Notes: generated by a model not told the origin, from the sequence alone. Positions 9,016-17,370 are shown, numbered from the stretch's first letter. The stretch is 39,167 nucleotides of DNA from Streptomyces inhibens (GCF_003389455.1 NZ_QUAC01000049.1:1-39167); one strand, 5' to 3'. A program made the numbers and translations.

Positions 9016-9795
9016 GTGGCAGAGCGCAAGCCGATCGAGTCATGGCTCACCGACATGGACGGCGTCCTGATGCACGAGGGCGTTCCGGTTCCGGGGGCGG
9101 AAGCCTTCATCGAGCGGCTGCGCGAATCGGGCAAGCCATTTCTTGTGCTGACCAACAACTCCATCTACACCCCGCGTGACCTGCACGCCCGGCTCAGCCG
9201 GATCGGGCTGGACGTGCCCTGGCAGTCGATCTGGACGTCCGCGCTGGCCACCGCGAAGTTCCTGGACGAGCAGCGGCCGGGCGGCACCGCGTACGTCATC
9301 GGGGAGGCGGGCCTGACCACCGCCCTGCACGACATCGGCTATGTGCTGACCGACCACGCCCCGGACTACGTCGTCCTCGGCGAGACCCGCACATACAGCT
9401 TCGAGGCGCTGACGAAGGCGATCCGGCTGATCAACGACGGGGCCCGGTTCATCGCGACCAACCCCGACGAGACCGGCCCCTCCCCGCAGGGTGCGCTGCC
9501 CGCCACCGGGTCGGTGGCCGCGCTGATCACCAAGGCCACGGGTGTCGATCCGTACTTCGTCGGCAAGCCCAACCCGCTGATGATGCGGCACGGGCTGAAT
9601 GTCATCGGCGCCCACTCCGAGACCTCCGCGATGATCGGTGACCGGATGGACACCGATGTGGTGGCCGGCCTGGAGGCGGGCATGGAGACCTTCCTCGTGC
9701 TGACCGGGCTGACCCGCCCCGAGGAGGTCGAGCGGCACCCGTTCCGGCCCTCCCGCGTGGTGGACTCCATCGCGGACCTCATCGACCTGGTGTGA
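9016..9795 (+). CDS. HAD-IIA (NagD-like) sugar or nucleotide phosphatase
   Basis: A 259-aa cytosolic HAD phosphatase of subclass IIA. Motif I is LTDMDGVL (Asp13, Asp15), motif II is FLVLTNNS (Thr46), the Lys is in GKPNPLMM (Lys184) and motif IV is MIGDRMDTD (Asp209, Asp212/214). Start GTG 9016 is preferred because AGGAG lies 7 nt upstream; the open frame extends to 8950 without support. The family dephosphorylates nucleotides and small sugar phosphates. It follows the exported hydrolase in the same direction after about 115 bp and may be independent of it. The stop codon is inside the first unit of an 18-bp tandem array. Confidence 0.88.
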   Translation: MAERKPIESWLTDMDGVLMHEGVPVPGAEAFIERLRESGKPFLVLTNNSIYTPRDLHARLSRIGLDVPWQSIWTSALATAKFLDEQRPGGTAYVIGEAGLTTALHDIGYVLTDHAPDYVVLGETRTYSFEALTKAIRLINDGARFIATNPDETGPSPQGALPATGSVAALITKATGVDPYFVGKPNPLMMRHGLNVIGAHSETSAMIGDRMDTDVVAGLEAGMETFLVLTGLTRPEEVERHPFRPSRVVDSIADLIDLV

Positions 9796-9915
9796 GTCCG
9801 GGGCGTGGTGTGAATGCGGGGTCTGGTGTGAGTCCGGGGTCTGGTGGTTGTCCGGGGCCTGGCGTGAGCTCGGAGTCCGGTGTGGGCCCGGGGCCTGGTG
9901 TGAGGCCGGGGTAGC
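9790..9915. repeat. 18-bp x 7 minisatellite starting at a stop codon
   Basis: Seven consecutive 18-bp units, consensus GTGTGAGTCCGGGGTCTG, start at 9790, 9808, 9826, 9844, 9862, 9880 and 9898. Unit 1 contains the TGA stop of the NagD-like gene (9793-9795). Copies diverge by a few bases. The remaining sequence to 10061 holds the SD of the next gene and nothing else recognised. Confidence 0.85.
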
Positions 9916-10061
9916 TCTCCGGTCCGTGGCCCCGGGGTGGCCGCGTCCCTGCGTCGCGGACCTCCAGGAGCCCGGGCCCCACCCGAACGGCGCAGTCTCG
10001 GACCGCACCGGATGCGGCCGGGCTCGCGCGGGCGGACCTTCGGAGTTATCGGAGGTTCACC

Positions 10062-10463
10062 ATGCGCTCACCGCAACTTGCTCTCTGTGCCGCGGTCGCG
10101 GCATGCGCGGTGACGACGGCGCCCGCGTACGGCGGGGATGCGCGCGGCGCCGGGACCGGCACCGGAACGGTCTCCGTCACCCCGGCCGTGGCCGCCGCAT
10201 CCGGCAGAGCGGGCACGGGTGCTGTGCCGAGTGCGGGGCCCAGTGCCGTGCCGCGTGCCGTGCCGCGAGCCGTGACCAGTGCCGTGCCGCCGCACGGTCG
10301 TCCCGGTCCGGCCACCGAGTCCGCCCCGCGCCGTGAACTGAGCAGTACCTCGGCCGTCGGGCTGGTGCTGGCCGGCGGCGCCGTCCTGGTCATCGCGGGG
10401 CAGCTGCTGCGGCTCCGGCTGCGGCTGCGCCGCGAGCGGCAGGGCGACGTCGATGAGAGCTGA
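10062..10463 (+). CDS. Small secreted, C-terminally membrane-anchored protein of unknown function
   Basis: A 133-aa protein with a signal peptide (about 1-22, LALCAAVAACAVTTAPAYG) and a low-complexity Gly/Thr/Ala/Pro middle. A C-terminal transmembrane helix (about 97-114, AVGLVLAGGAVLVIAGQLL) is followed by an Arg-rich tail (RLRLRLRRER). This arrangement resembles sortase substrates, but no LPxTG or LAxTG motif precedes the helix. The ATG is preceded by GGAGG (10051-10055). It overlaps the start of the sortase-like gene by 11 bp and is probably its partner. Function unknown. Confidence 0.75.
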   Translation: MRSPQLALCAAVAACAVTTAPAYGGDARGAGTGTGTVSVTPAVAAASGRAGTGAVPSAGPSAVPRAVPRAVTSAVPPHGRPGPATESAPRRELSSTSAVGLVLAGGAVLVIAGQLLRLRLRLRRERQGDVDES

Positions 10464-11487
10464 GGAGAAGGGCCGGGCCACGGCACCGGCCGAGGCCGGC
10501 GCACTCGCCACACACAGCACACACGACACATGCAGCACACACGACACACGCAGCACACGCAGCACACACGGCACATGCGGCGTAGTCGCCACACACGGCA
10601 CACTCGCCGCGACGAGAACCGGTACCGGTACCGGTACCGGTACCGGTACCGGCCCCGCCCCCGGGCGCCTGCTGGCCGGTGTGGCCTGGGCGCTACTGCT
10701 GCTGGGACTGTGGCTGTGGGGCCGCGATCTGCCGGGCGGGGTGGCCGCGCAGCTCGCCACGACCGGTGATGTCGCCGCCGTCGGCCGCCCGTTGGGCCGT
10801 CACGGGCCCCCGCACGCGCACGCCCCGGTGCCCGCCAACGCCACCGTCAAGCCCAGCCGGATCAGCATCGACGCCCTCGGCGTACGGGCGGCCGCCATCG
10901 TCGAACGAGGCCTGGACGAGAACGGCCCCCTGCCCCCGTCGCCGGAAACCTCCCCGGACAGCTCTTCGGAAACCTCCCCGGACAGTTCCCCGGACACCTC
11001 CCCGGGCCTCGTCGGCTGGTACGGCGGCGGTCCGCAGCCGGGGGAGGCGGGCGCGGCGTTGCTGGCAGCCCCCGCAGGCACTTACACCGACGCCGACACC
11101 GGCACTGACGCCGACACCGGCAGGCCCGCCCCACGGACCGTCTTCCACTCCCTGACCGGCATCAAGCCGGGGCAGCGGGTGGAGATCCAGCGCTCCGACG
11201 GCAGCACGGTCCGCTTCGTCGTCGAGGACGTACAGCTCCACGACCGCGCGCATTTCGACGCCCGTAAGGCCTACGCCGCCCGTGAGCCCGGCCGTTCCGA
11301 ACTCCGGTTGATCAGCGAGGGCGGCAGCCGCGGCCGCGAAGGGCGCGGCGGTGACGGCACCGTGGTCGTGGTCTCCGCGTACCTGACGAGCTATCAGGCA
11401 GCGCCGCCTGCTGCGCCTGCGCGGCCTGCTGCGCCCGCCGCCCCCGCCGCGCCCCCGGGGCCTTCCGCTCGCACAGGGCCTGGCTGA
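10453..11487 (+). CDS. Sortase class F-like protein lacking catalytic His and Cys (probable pseudoenzyme)
   Basis: A 344-aa membrane-anchored protein with one helix at about 72-90. Residues about 134-312 follow the sortase F pattern: RISIDALGV, then LVGWYGGGPQPGEAGAALL, TVFHSL, PGQRVEIQRSDGSTVRFVVEDV, ELRLIS and TVVVVSAY. The catalytic His of the usual GxH-D motif is replaced (GAALLAAPAG, Pro207) and the catalytic Cys of RLITC is Glu289 (RLISEGG), so transpeptidation is unlikely. The N-terminus carries HSTHDT/STR repeats and a GT tract from a 6-bp DNA repeat. A Ser/Pro insert (SPETSPDSSS...) interrupts the fold at about 163-184, and the C-terminus is Ala/Pro-rich. It overlaps the preceding small gene. 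Confidence 0.75.
   Translation: MRAEEKGRATAPAEAGALATHSTHDTCSTHDTRSTRSTHGTCGVVATHGTLAATRTGTGTGTGTGTGPAPGRLLAGVAWALLLLGLWLWGRDLPGGVAAQLATTGDVAAVGRPLGRHGPPHAHAPVPANATVKPSRISIDALGVRAAAIVERGLDENGPLPPSPETSPDSSSETSPDSSPDTSPGLVGWYGGGPQPGEAGAALLAAPAGTYTDADTGTDADTGRPAPRTVFHSLTGIKPGQRVEIQRSDGSTVRFVVEDVQLHDRAHFDARKAYAAREPGRSELRLISEGGSRGREGRGGDGTVVVVSAYLTSYQAAPPAAPARPAAPAAPAAPPGPSARTGPG
10618..10652. repeat. ACCGGT hexanucleotide microsatellite
   Basis: Five full ACCGGT units plus a partial unit encode an alternating Gly-Thr tract inside the sortase-like gene. It follows a degenerate ACAC-rich array (about 10503-10600) encoding HSTHDT/CSTHDTRST repeats. Confidence 0.9.
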
Positions 11488-11522
11488 CTCGCCACGCCGG
11501 CCATCCGTCAAGCGCCTTGGCA

Positions 11523-11547
11523 GCCTGTGGACGGCTTATCCACAGGC
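11523..11547. terminator. Hairpin after the sortase-like gene
   Basis: GCCTGTGGA (11523-11531) and TCCACAGGC (11539-11547) form a perfect 9-bp stem with a 7-nt loop, 36 bp after the stop. No T-run. Most likely a factor-independent stop or RNA end. Confidence 0.5.
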
Positions 11548-11633
11548 CGGCCGCGGCAGGCGGGCGGTGTGCCACGATGGATGCGGCCGGTGGTCTCCTG
11601 CCGGCTGAGTTCCGTGCTCCGAGGGGGGAGTGG

Positions 11634-12713
11634 ATGTACGGCAATCTGCCGTGGACGACGGGGAGCGGGCCGCCGGGCGGGTCCCGCGACGGACGGCGGC
11701 GCCCCGCGCATGCCGGTGCGGTGTCGGCGAGAGTGGCGGTGGGGGCGCTGGCCCTGCTGCTGCTCGCCGGTTGCTCCTCGTCCGACAGCAACGACGACAG
11801 CATCCCGGCCAAGCCGGGCCAACGCCCCAAGTCTGTCACGCCGTTCTGGGTCAACCCGGACAGCAAGGCGGCCCGCCAGGTCTCCACGTACGGCGAGGAC
11901 GGCCAGGCAGGCGACGCCCGGCTGGTCAACAAGATCGCGGCGCAGCCGGTCGCCGAATGGATAGGCGTCGACGACCCGCAGGGGCAGGCCCAGGGCTTCA
12001 CCGAAGCGGCCGCCAAGGCCGACCGTGAGGCGCTGCTGGTCCTCTACAACATCCCGCACCGCGACTGCGGCAGCTACTCCCAGGGCGGCGCCGCCGACGG
12101 CAATGCGTACCGGGCGTGGCTGGACGGTGTGGTCAAGGGCATCGGCGACCGCGCCACCACCGTCATCCTGGAGCCCGACGCCCTGCCGCACATCGCGGAC
12201 AAGTGCACCCCGCAGCAGTTCCACGAGGAGCGCTACGCCCTGCTGACGGAGGCGGTCGGCAAGCTCAAGGCGCTGCCGCACACCAAGGTCTATCTGGACG
12301 CCGGCAATCCGCACTGGATCAAGGACGCGGGCCGGATGGTCGAACCGCTCAAGCGGGCCGGCATCGACCGTGCCGACGGCTTCGCGCTCAACATCTCCAA
12401 CTACCAGACGACACAGGAGAACACGAAGTACGGCAAGCGGCTGTCCGCCCTCGTCGGCGGCAAGCACTTCGTCATCGACACCAGCCGTAACGGCAACGGG
12501 CCGGCCCCCGGCGGCGACGACCCGGAGAACTGGTGCAACCCGGCCGGCCGCGCCCTGGGCACCCCACCGACGGCCAAGACCGGCGACCCCCTGATAGATG
12601 ACTACCTCTGGATCAAACGCCCGGGGGAGTCGGACGGCACCTGCAAGGGCGGCCCGAAGGCGGGGGACTGGTGGCCCAAGTACGCCCTTGAACTGGCCCG
12701 TAACGCGAAATAG
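11634..12713 (+). CDS. cslZ: GH6 family lipoprotein glucanase (CslZ-like)
   Basis: A 359-aa membrane-attached glycoside hydrolase of family 6. A lipoprotein signal ends at LLAGC (Cys47). Catalytic-domain signatures are LLVLYNIPHRDCGSYSQGG (Asp144), VILEPDALPH (Asp182, expected acid), LDAGNPHWI, DTSRNGNG and DDYLWIKRPGESDGTC. The ATG at 11634 is preceded by a GGGGGAG stretch. The family cleaves beta-1,4-glucan. Next to cslA-glxA it probably trims or releases the tip glucan; an endoglucanase called CslZ is described for that locus in S. coelicolor and S. lividans. Here it is convergent with glxA and separated from it by a terminator hairpin. Confidence 0.85.
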   Translation: MYGNLPWTTGSGPPGGSRDGRRRPAHAGAVSARVAVGALALLLLAGCSSSDSNDDSIPAKPGQRPKSVTPFWVNPDSKAARQVSTYGEDGQAGDARLVNKIAAQPVAEWIGVDDPQGQAQGFTEAAAKADREALLVLYNIPHRDCGSYSQGGAADGNAYRAWLDGVVKGIGDRATTVILEPDALPHIADKCTPQQFHEERYALLTEAVGKLKALPHTKVYLDAGNPHWIKDAGRMVEPLKRAGIDRADGFALNISNYQTTQENTKYGKRLSALVGGKHFVIDTSRNGNGPAPGGDDPENWCNPAGRALGTPPTAKTGDPLIDDYLWIKRPGESDGTCKGGPKAGDWWPKYALELARNAK

Positions 12714-12722
12714 CCGGCCCCT

Positions 12723-12759
12723 GCCGTGGCGGCACCCACCATCAGGGTGCCGTCACGGC
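12723..12759. terminator. Bidirectional terminator between convergent cslZ and glxA
   Basis: GCCGTGGCGGCACCC (12723-12737) pairs with GGGTGCCGTCACGGC (12745-12759) with one G-T pair and a 7-nt loop. It sits between the two gene ends. Confidence 0.75.
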
Positions 12760-12805
12760 CGAAGGCCGGGGCGTGTCTTTCGGATCACCCCGGGCCCGGC
12801 CGGCC

Positions 12806-14758
12806 CTAACCCCGCTCCGCCGGCACCTTCACCCATACCGCCTTCGACGGGGTGCCCGCCCCGTCCACCGCATTCAGCATGTACCACCCCGGCGGCACCA
12901 GCGACGGATCCTTGGGCAGGGTGACCGTCACGCCGTCCCCGCCCTTCGTCACCGTGAAGTCCAGCGCGATCGACCGCTGTTCGACATTGGTGACATGGGT
13001 GAAGGAGCCGGGGCGGATCAGCCGCATCTTCTTGATCGCGGAGGCCTGCGGGGAGCTGTATGCCGCGCTGCCGCCGAGCGGGATCGTCCTGGAGCCCGGG
13101 CCGGTCAGCTCGGGACGCGACTTCCGGAAGAGGTAGGGCGGGGTGTAGAGGTCGATCTGCTGCTGGAAGACGCCCGGCTTGGTGTTGTCCTTGTCGGCGT
13201 AGAGGGAGTCGGAGCCGAAGGTCATCACCCGGCCGTCCGGCAGCAACAGCGCACCGGAGTGGTAGTTGCGGCCCACCAGCGGATCGGCCACCTGCCGGGC
13301 GGTGTTGGCCTTCGGGTCGTACAGCTCCGCCTTGAGGACGTTGGAGTCGCTGCGTCCGCGGTAGTCGCCGGAGCCGTTCGTGGTCAGCACCGTGTCGTCC
13401 GGCATGATCACGCTGCTCGGGTAGCGGGCCTTCGCATACAGCGGCGGCCCGTCCTTGAAGCGTGGTGAGGGGACGTGCAGATCCACGATCCGGGTCTTGT
13501 CAGTGGCCCTCGGGTCCTCGCCGACCCCGCCCCCGCCCAGCACCATGTACCGCTGATCCTGGGCGGGCGGCAGCAGCACCGACATCGACGTCTCCAGGAT
13601 CTTCGGATCGCTCATCCCGGGCACGACCTGGAACTTGTTGGACTTCAGGTCCCAGATGCCGGGGGTGCGTCCGATGTTGTCCGGGCCGTAGCCGGCGTTG
13701 GAGCCGGTGTAGAAGATCCGGCCCTGGTCGGTGAGGAAGAGCGCCGGATAGGTGGGGAAGAAGCGCTGCTTCGGCAGATAGCTCCACTTCTTCGTCTTCG
13801 GGTCGTAGACCTCCTGCTTGCCGGGGACGACCTGCCCGATCTCGTCCAGCCCGGAGACGGACAGGACCTTGCCGTCCTGCAAGGTGGTCAGCGTCGGATA
13901 CCAGCGGGCCTCGTTCATCGGGTCGACGGGAACGTAGCGCTCGGCGACCGGGTCGAACTCGAAGGTGTCCTTGATCCCTTGGAAGTCCTTCTTGTCGAAG
14001 GACAGCTTCTGCGCGATGCCGTAGAAATTACGGGCATCCGCGCCGGTCAGGCCGTGGATGCGGTAGTTGTCCTGGGCGCCCGTGGAGTAGTCGCGGCCAT
14101 CCTTGAGCGCCTCGACATAGACCCGGGCCTCGCTGTGGACCACGGTGACCTTGCCGGTCGCCGGGTCCTTGGTCTTCTTCGCCCGCGGGACCACGACCGG
14201 GTCCTTGGAGGCGAAGGTCTTGCCGTTCTGCTTGCCCGTGAAGAGCGTGCCGGCCGGGAACGTCTTGGGCGCGTCCGGATTCTCGTTGTAGAGGATCATG
14301 AGGCCGCCGGCCTTCTTCACATCGCCGCCCAGCTTCTCGTAGCGCTGGGTGCCGCCGGCCACCAGGAGCTTGCCGTCCGGGAGCTGGGTGTGCCCGGAGC
14401 AGAAGAGGTCCTTGGGGGTGTCGATGTTCTTGAAGGTGTTCTTCTCCGGGTCCCACAGGACCGTACGGAACGACTTGGCCCGGAAGTTCGCGGCGTTGTT
14501 GCCCGAGCCGGCGACCAGCAGCACCTTCCCGGTGTGCAGCAGGGCCGCGTGAATGGTGTTGATGCGGTACTTGTCCGGGACGTCGACGACATCCCAGTGA
14601 CCGTTCGCCGCCTTGTACTCGGGCTTGTTGATCTCGTACTGGTGGTACTTCTCCGAGGCGAAGCCGTAGAGAGCCGGCCCGTTCATCCCGGCCAGCGCAA
14701 GCACCACCGCCGTCGCTATCGCCACTCGGCGGGTGCGACGGCTCGGACGGTACTTCAT
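12806..14758 (-). CDS. glxA: Galactose-oxidase-like copper radical oxidase GlxA
   Basis: A 650-aa secreted or membrane-anchored oxidase. An Arg-rich N-terminus and one hydrophobic helix (about 12-33) precede a seven-bladed kelch-like domain and a C-terminal beta domain (about 547-647). The copper-radical site is visible: Cys120 (LFCSGHTQ), Trp286-Tyr287 (ARWYPT), Tyr499-His500 (GRNYHSG) and His588 (SFTHVTN). The Cys-Tyr thioether and adjacent Trp are the family hallmark. It oxidises terminal hydroxyls of glycans to aldehydes and releases H2O2. Its ATG overlaps the cslA stop (ATGA), so both are made together. GlxA with CslA deposits the hyphal-tip glucan needed for aerial growth in streptomycetes. 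Confidence 0.93.
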   Translation of the reverse strand: MKYRPSRRTRRVAIATAVVLALAGMNGPALYGFASEKYHQYEINKPEYKAANGHWDVVDVPDKYRINTIHAALLHTGKVLLVAGSGNNAANFRAKSFRTVLWDPEKNTFKNIDTPKDLFCSGHTQLPDGKLLVAGGTQRYEKLGGDVKKAGGLMILYNENPDAPKTFPAGTLFTGKQNGKTFASKDPVVVPRAKKTKDPATGKVTVVHSEARVYVEALKDGRDYSTGAQDNYRIHGLTGADARNFYGIAQKLSFDKKDFQGIKDTFEFDPVAERYVPVDPMNEARWYPTLTTLQDGKVLSVSGLDEIGQVVPGKQEVYDPKTKKWSYLPKQRFFPTYPALFLTDQGRIFYTGSNAGYGPDNIGRTPGIWDLKSNKFQVVPGMSDPKILETSMSVLLPPAQDQRYMVLGGGGVGEDPRATDKTRIVDLHVPSPRFKDGPPLYAKARYPSSVIMPDDTVLTTNGSGDYRGRSDSNVLKAELYDPKANTARQVADPLVGRNYHSGALLLPDGRVMTFGSDSLYADKDNTKPGVFQQQIDLYTPPYLFRKSRPELTGPGSRTIPLGGSAAYSSPQASAIKKMRLIRPGSFTHVTNVEQRSIALDFTVTKGGDGVTVTLPKDPSLVPPGWYMLNAVDGAGTPSKAVWVKVPAERG

Positions 14759-16827
14759 GTGTGACGTCCCCCAAGGGCGATCTGCAGGGTCTGTTCGGTG
14801 GAGGCTGGTTGATCGGCGGCCGTGGTGGCCGGCTGGTCCGCGGCCGTGGTGGAGGGCTCATCGGTAGCCGTAGTGGCGGGCTGGTCACCGGCCGTGGCGG
14901 CGGGCTCATCGGTGGCGGCCTGGTCACCAGCCGCGCCGGCGGCCTGGTCAATGGCTACGACCGCCGGCCCCTCGCCCCCCGGCGGACCACCATCCGCCCG
15001 CCCGGCCGCACTCGCCGCACCGGCCGCCGCCCTCCGCTTCCGCTTCTCACCGCGTACGGTCATCCGCCAGGCGATGATCGGTGCGGCGGTGATAAGCATC
15101 GCCAGCGTGGCCCAGGTGATCATCGCCGGATGGCTGTGCCCCAGGACGAACGAGGCACCCAGCGAGCCCCCGAAAATCAGCAGGAAGAACAGATGCACCC
15201 GGAACGTTCCGAAGAGCGTGTCCGGGCTGGAGGAGTCGCCCTTCGGCGTGACCACGAACTTGCTCTTCCGGCGCAATACGGCGTCGAACAGCGACCGGGC
15301 GTAAATCGGCGCCGACAGCGCGGACATCACCATGCCGGCGATACCGCCGGAACCCTCCGGCTCATGCGGCGAGACATTGTGCCGGCGATTCCACACATAC
15401 AGGCCGATCTGCAGCGCCGAGGCATTTCCGTAGAGCATCATCCACACCGCCGGATCGATCTGCACACCCGAGGCGCCAAGACCCAGGAACAGCGCACAAC
15501 TCAGTGCTGCCAGAATCCAGTTCATGGCCGACATCGGATAGAAGATCACCATCATGGTGTAGTTGAAGAGCCGGCCCGGCGGCAGTGTGAACGGCGCCTT
15601 CCAGAACTGCTTGAGGATCGTCTCGTACGTCCCGCGCGACCAGCGCAACTGCTGGGTGAAGAAGTCCGTCCAGGCCGTGGGCCCCTCGCCGACCGCCAGC
15701 ACGTCCGGCGTATAGACCGAACGCCACTTCCGCCCGGTCTGCGGATTGCGGTGCCGGTGCATTTCAAAACCGGTCGCCATGTCCTCGGTGATCGAGTCGT
15801 ACAGCCCGCCGATCTGCTTGAGCGCGCTGATACGTACGGCGTTGGACGTGCCGACGAACATTGGCGCGCCATAGCGGTTACCGGCCCGCTGGATCAGCGC
15901 ATGGAAGAGGAACTGCTGCGATTCGGCGGCCTTGGTGACAAAGGTGTCGTAATTCCCGTACACCTGCGGGCCGATGACAAAGCCGACGTCCGGATCGCGG
16001 AAGAAACCGAGCATCCGCTCCAGGTAGTTGGGCAGCGGGACATGGTCGGTGTCGACGGACGCGAAGTAGTCGTAGGCATCGCCGTGCGCCTGCAGCCAGG
16101 CGTTGTAGTTGCCGTGCTTGGTCTTGGCTCGATGCGGTCCCTTGGCCTGGTTCCACTCCGGTACGCCCTTGCGGCTGAAGTGGTGTACGCCCAGGCGCCG
16201 GCAGACCTCCTTGACCTCGGGGTCGTCGCCCTCGTCCAGCAGCCAGACGTGCAGCAGACCGCGGTGGCGCACCTTGACCGCCGCCTCCAGCGTCTTCGTC
16301 ACCATCGCCAGGGGTTCCTTGCCGGGGACGAAGGAGGTGAGGAAGGCAACGCGGGTGCCGCTCTCCGGTATGACCGGGACGGGGTCGCGGGCGACGAGCG
16401 TGGCGTGCGCGTTGGACAGCACATTCATGCACCGGAAGAACTCGATCAGCCCGATCGAGACCAGCATGACGGTGTCCAGCACCGGCAGGAAGTCGTAGGC
16501 GGGGTAGTCGCGTTCGGTCCAGTGGGCGGGCTGCAGCAGCCACGCCAGCAGCCCCAGCGAGACCAGCGGCGCCGCGCCGAGCAGCAGCGCCGCCCGGATG
16601 CGGTGCGGCTCATCGGCGAGCAGCGAGCGGTAGCGGACCTTGTAGGGCTTGTCCGGGTCGGGCTGGGTGAGCGGCCCGGCCAGCCGGCTGTAGTGCTCGT
16701 AGTCGTACCGCGGCAGCGGCTTGCGCTGGGTCCGCCGCTGCCAGTGCTGGCGTGGCACGCGCAGGCGCGCCGTGGCGGACGGATCGTACGGATACTGCGG
16801 CCGGGCGCCCTCAGGCGGCGACGTCAT
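14755..16827 (-). CDS. cslA: Cellulose synthase-like GT2 glycosyltransferase CslA
   Basis: A 690-aa membrane glycosyltransferase. Helices lie near 78-98 and 116-132, then the GT2 catalytic domain, then several C-terminal helices (about 415-435, 440-490, 570-615). Catalytic motifs are LLDEGDD (Asp198), SVDTDH (Asp259/261), TED (347-349) and QQLRW (392-396). The family polymerises beta-1,4-linked glucan. The C-terminal tail (about 640-680) is an Ala/Thr/Asp/Pro repeat (DQPATTAADQPATT) encoded by a degenerate tandem array near 14790-14930. A hairpin and GGGGGGA precede the ATG. The stop overlaps the glxA start. The pair acts at hyphal tips. Confidence 0.93.
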   Translation of the reverse strand: MTSPPEGARPQYPYDPSATARLRVPRQHWQRRTQRKPLPRYDYEHYSRLAGPLTQPDPDKPYKVRYRSLLADEPHRIRAALLLGAAPLVSLGLLAWLLQPAHWTERDYPAYDFLPVLDTVMLVSIGLIEFFRCMNVLSNAHATLVARDPVPVIPESGTRVAFLTSFVPGKEPLAMVTKTLEAAVKVRHRGLLHVWLLDEGDDPEVKEVCRRLGVHHFSRKGVPEWNQAKGPHRAKTKHGNYNAWLQAHGDAYDYFASVDTDHVPLPNYLERMLGFFRDPDVGFVIGPQVYGNYDTFVTKAAESQQFLFHALIQRAGNRYGAPMFVGTSNAVRISALKQIGGLYDSITEDMATGFEMHRHRNPQTGRKWRSVYTPDVLAVGEGPTAWTDFFTQQLRWSRGTYETILKQFWKAPFTLPPGRLFNYTMMVIFYPMSAMNWILAALSCALFLGLGASGVQIDPAVWMMLYGNASALQIGLYVWNRRHNVSPHEPEGSGGIAGMVMSALSAPIYARSLFDAVLRRKSKFVVTPKGDSSSPDTLFGTFRVHLFFLLIFGGSLGASFVLGHSHPAMITWATLAMLITAAPIIAWRMTVRGEKRKRRAAAGAASAAGRADGGPPGGEGPAVVAIDQAAGAAGDQAATDEPAATAGDQPATTATDEPSTTAADQPATTAADQPASTEQTLQIALGGRHT

Positions 16828-17370
16828 GAGTCCATCCCCCCCGCACGCAGCGCAAACTGCGTGCCGATCGCTGATGGCCCGAGCGCTCGGTCCCCCTCGA
16901 CCGACTCGGGCTCACTGGTGTCGGCCGCCCGCACCGTCAGACGGTGACGGCCGTCTTCCGGTTGCATGATGAACGCCCCGCGATCCTGCCAAGCGGCGGG
17001 CCCCCCGCGTCCACATCACGCCAACCGGCACATCCCCTTATCCCCAACATCTCGGGATCCAGCCTCTTTTCGGCCGACTTCCCAGGTCAGGGTCCCGAAC
17101 CCACCCCATGATTGCAAGACGGAACCACAGGGGATACGGACAAGACTGTGCAATGCGGGACGGTGCATGGCGGAGCGCGCACCACTCGCGACCGAGAGCG
17201 ACCGCCGCAGTCCGGAACCGACCAACTTCCTACGCCACTTGACGCGATGGCCGGTACGGCGCGCTCTTGCGGGCGTGGGGGATCTCGGTTGGTAAAGGTA
17301 AGCACCGGTATTGGTAAAGTCCACCGTCGACTTCCCATGTAAACAAGCGAGTCGAAAAATCGGGTGCGAC
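16828..17370. other. 543-bp divergent intergenic region between cslA and the WXG100 operon
   Basis: I see no credible gene; the short open frames here are GC shadows. It must hold the cslA promoter (minus) and the type VII-like operon promoter (plus). On the plus side, TTGGTAAAG occurs twice in direct orientation at 17289-17297 and 17311-17319, 22 bp apart (two helical turns), 52-82 bp before the ATG at 17371. Confidence 0.6.
16843..16864 (-). promoter_or_regulatory. Leader hairpin before cslA
   Basis: GCACGCAG (16843-16850) and CTGCGTGC (16857-16864) pair around CGCAAA, 16 bp upstream of the cslA ATG and next to its G-rich SD. It may shape translation start. Confidence 0.45.

Noticed and set aside
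9790..9915. 18-bp array considered as a read-through extension of the NagD-like protein
   Set aside because: TGA is repeated in frame in several units, so read-through would stop again at once.
10453..11487. Calling the sortase-like gene an active housekeeping sortase
   Set aside because: The residues aligned with the catalytic His and Cys are Pro207 and Glu289, so activity cannot be supported.
11537..11545. TTATCCACA, a perfect DnaA-box sequence, with an inverted partner
   Set aside because: A single box inside a 9-bp hairpin after a gene end, with no cluster of boxes and no dnaA/dnaN nearby; not an origin.
13475..14764. Long plus-strand open frame opposite glxA, and similar frames opposite cslA (14761-16947)
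   Set aside because: Antisense shadows of high-GC genes; the minus strand carries unmistakable GlxA and CslA motifs.
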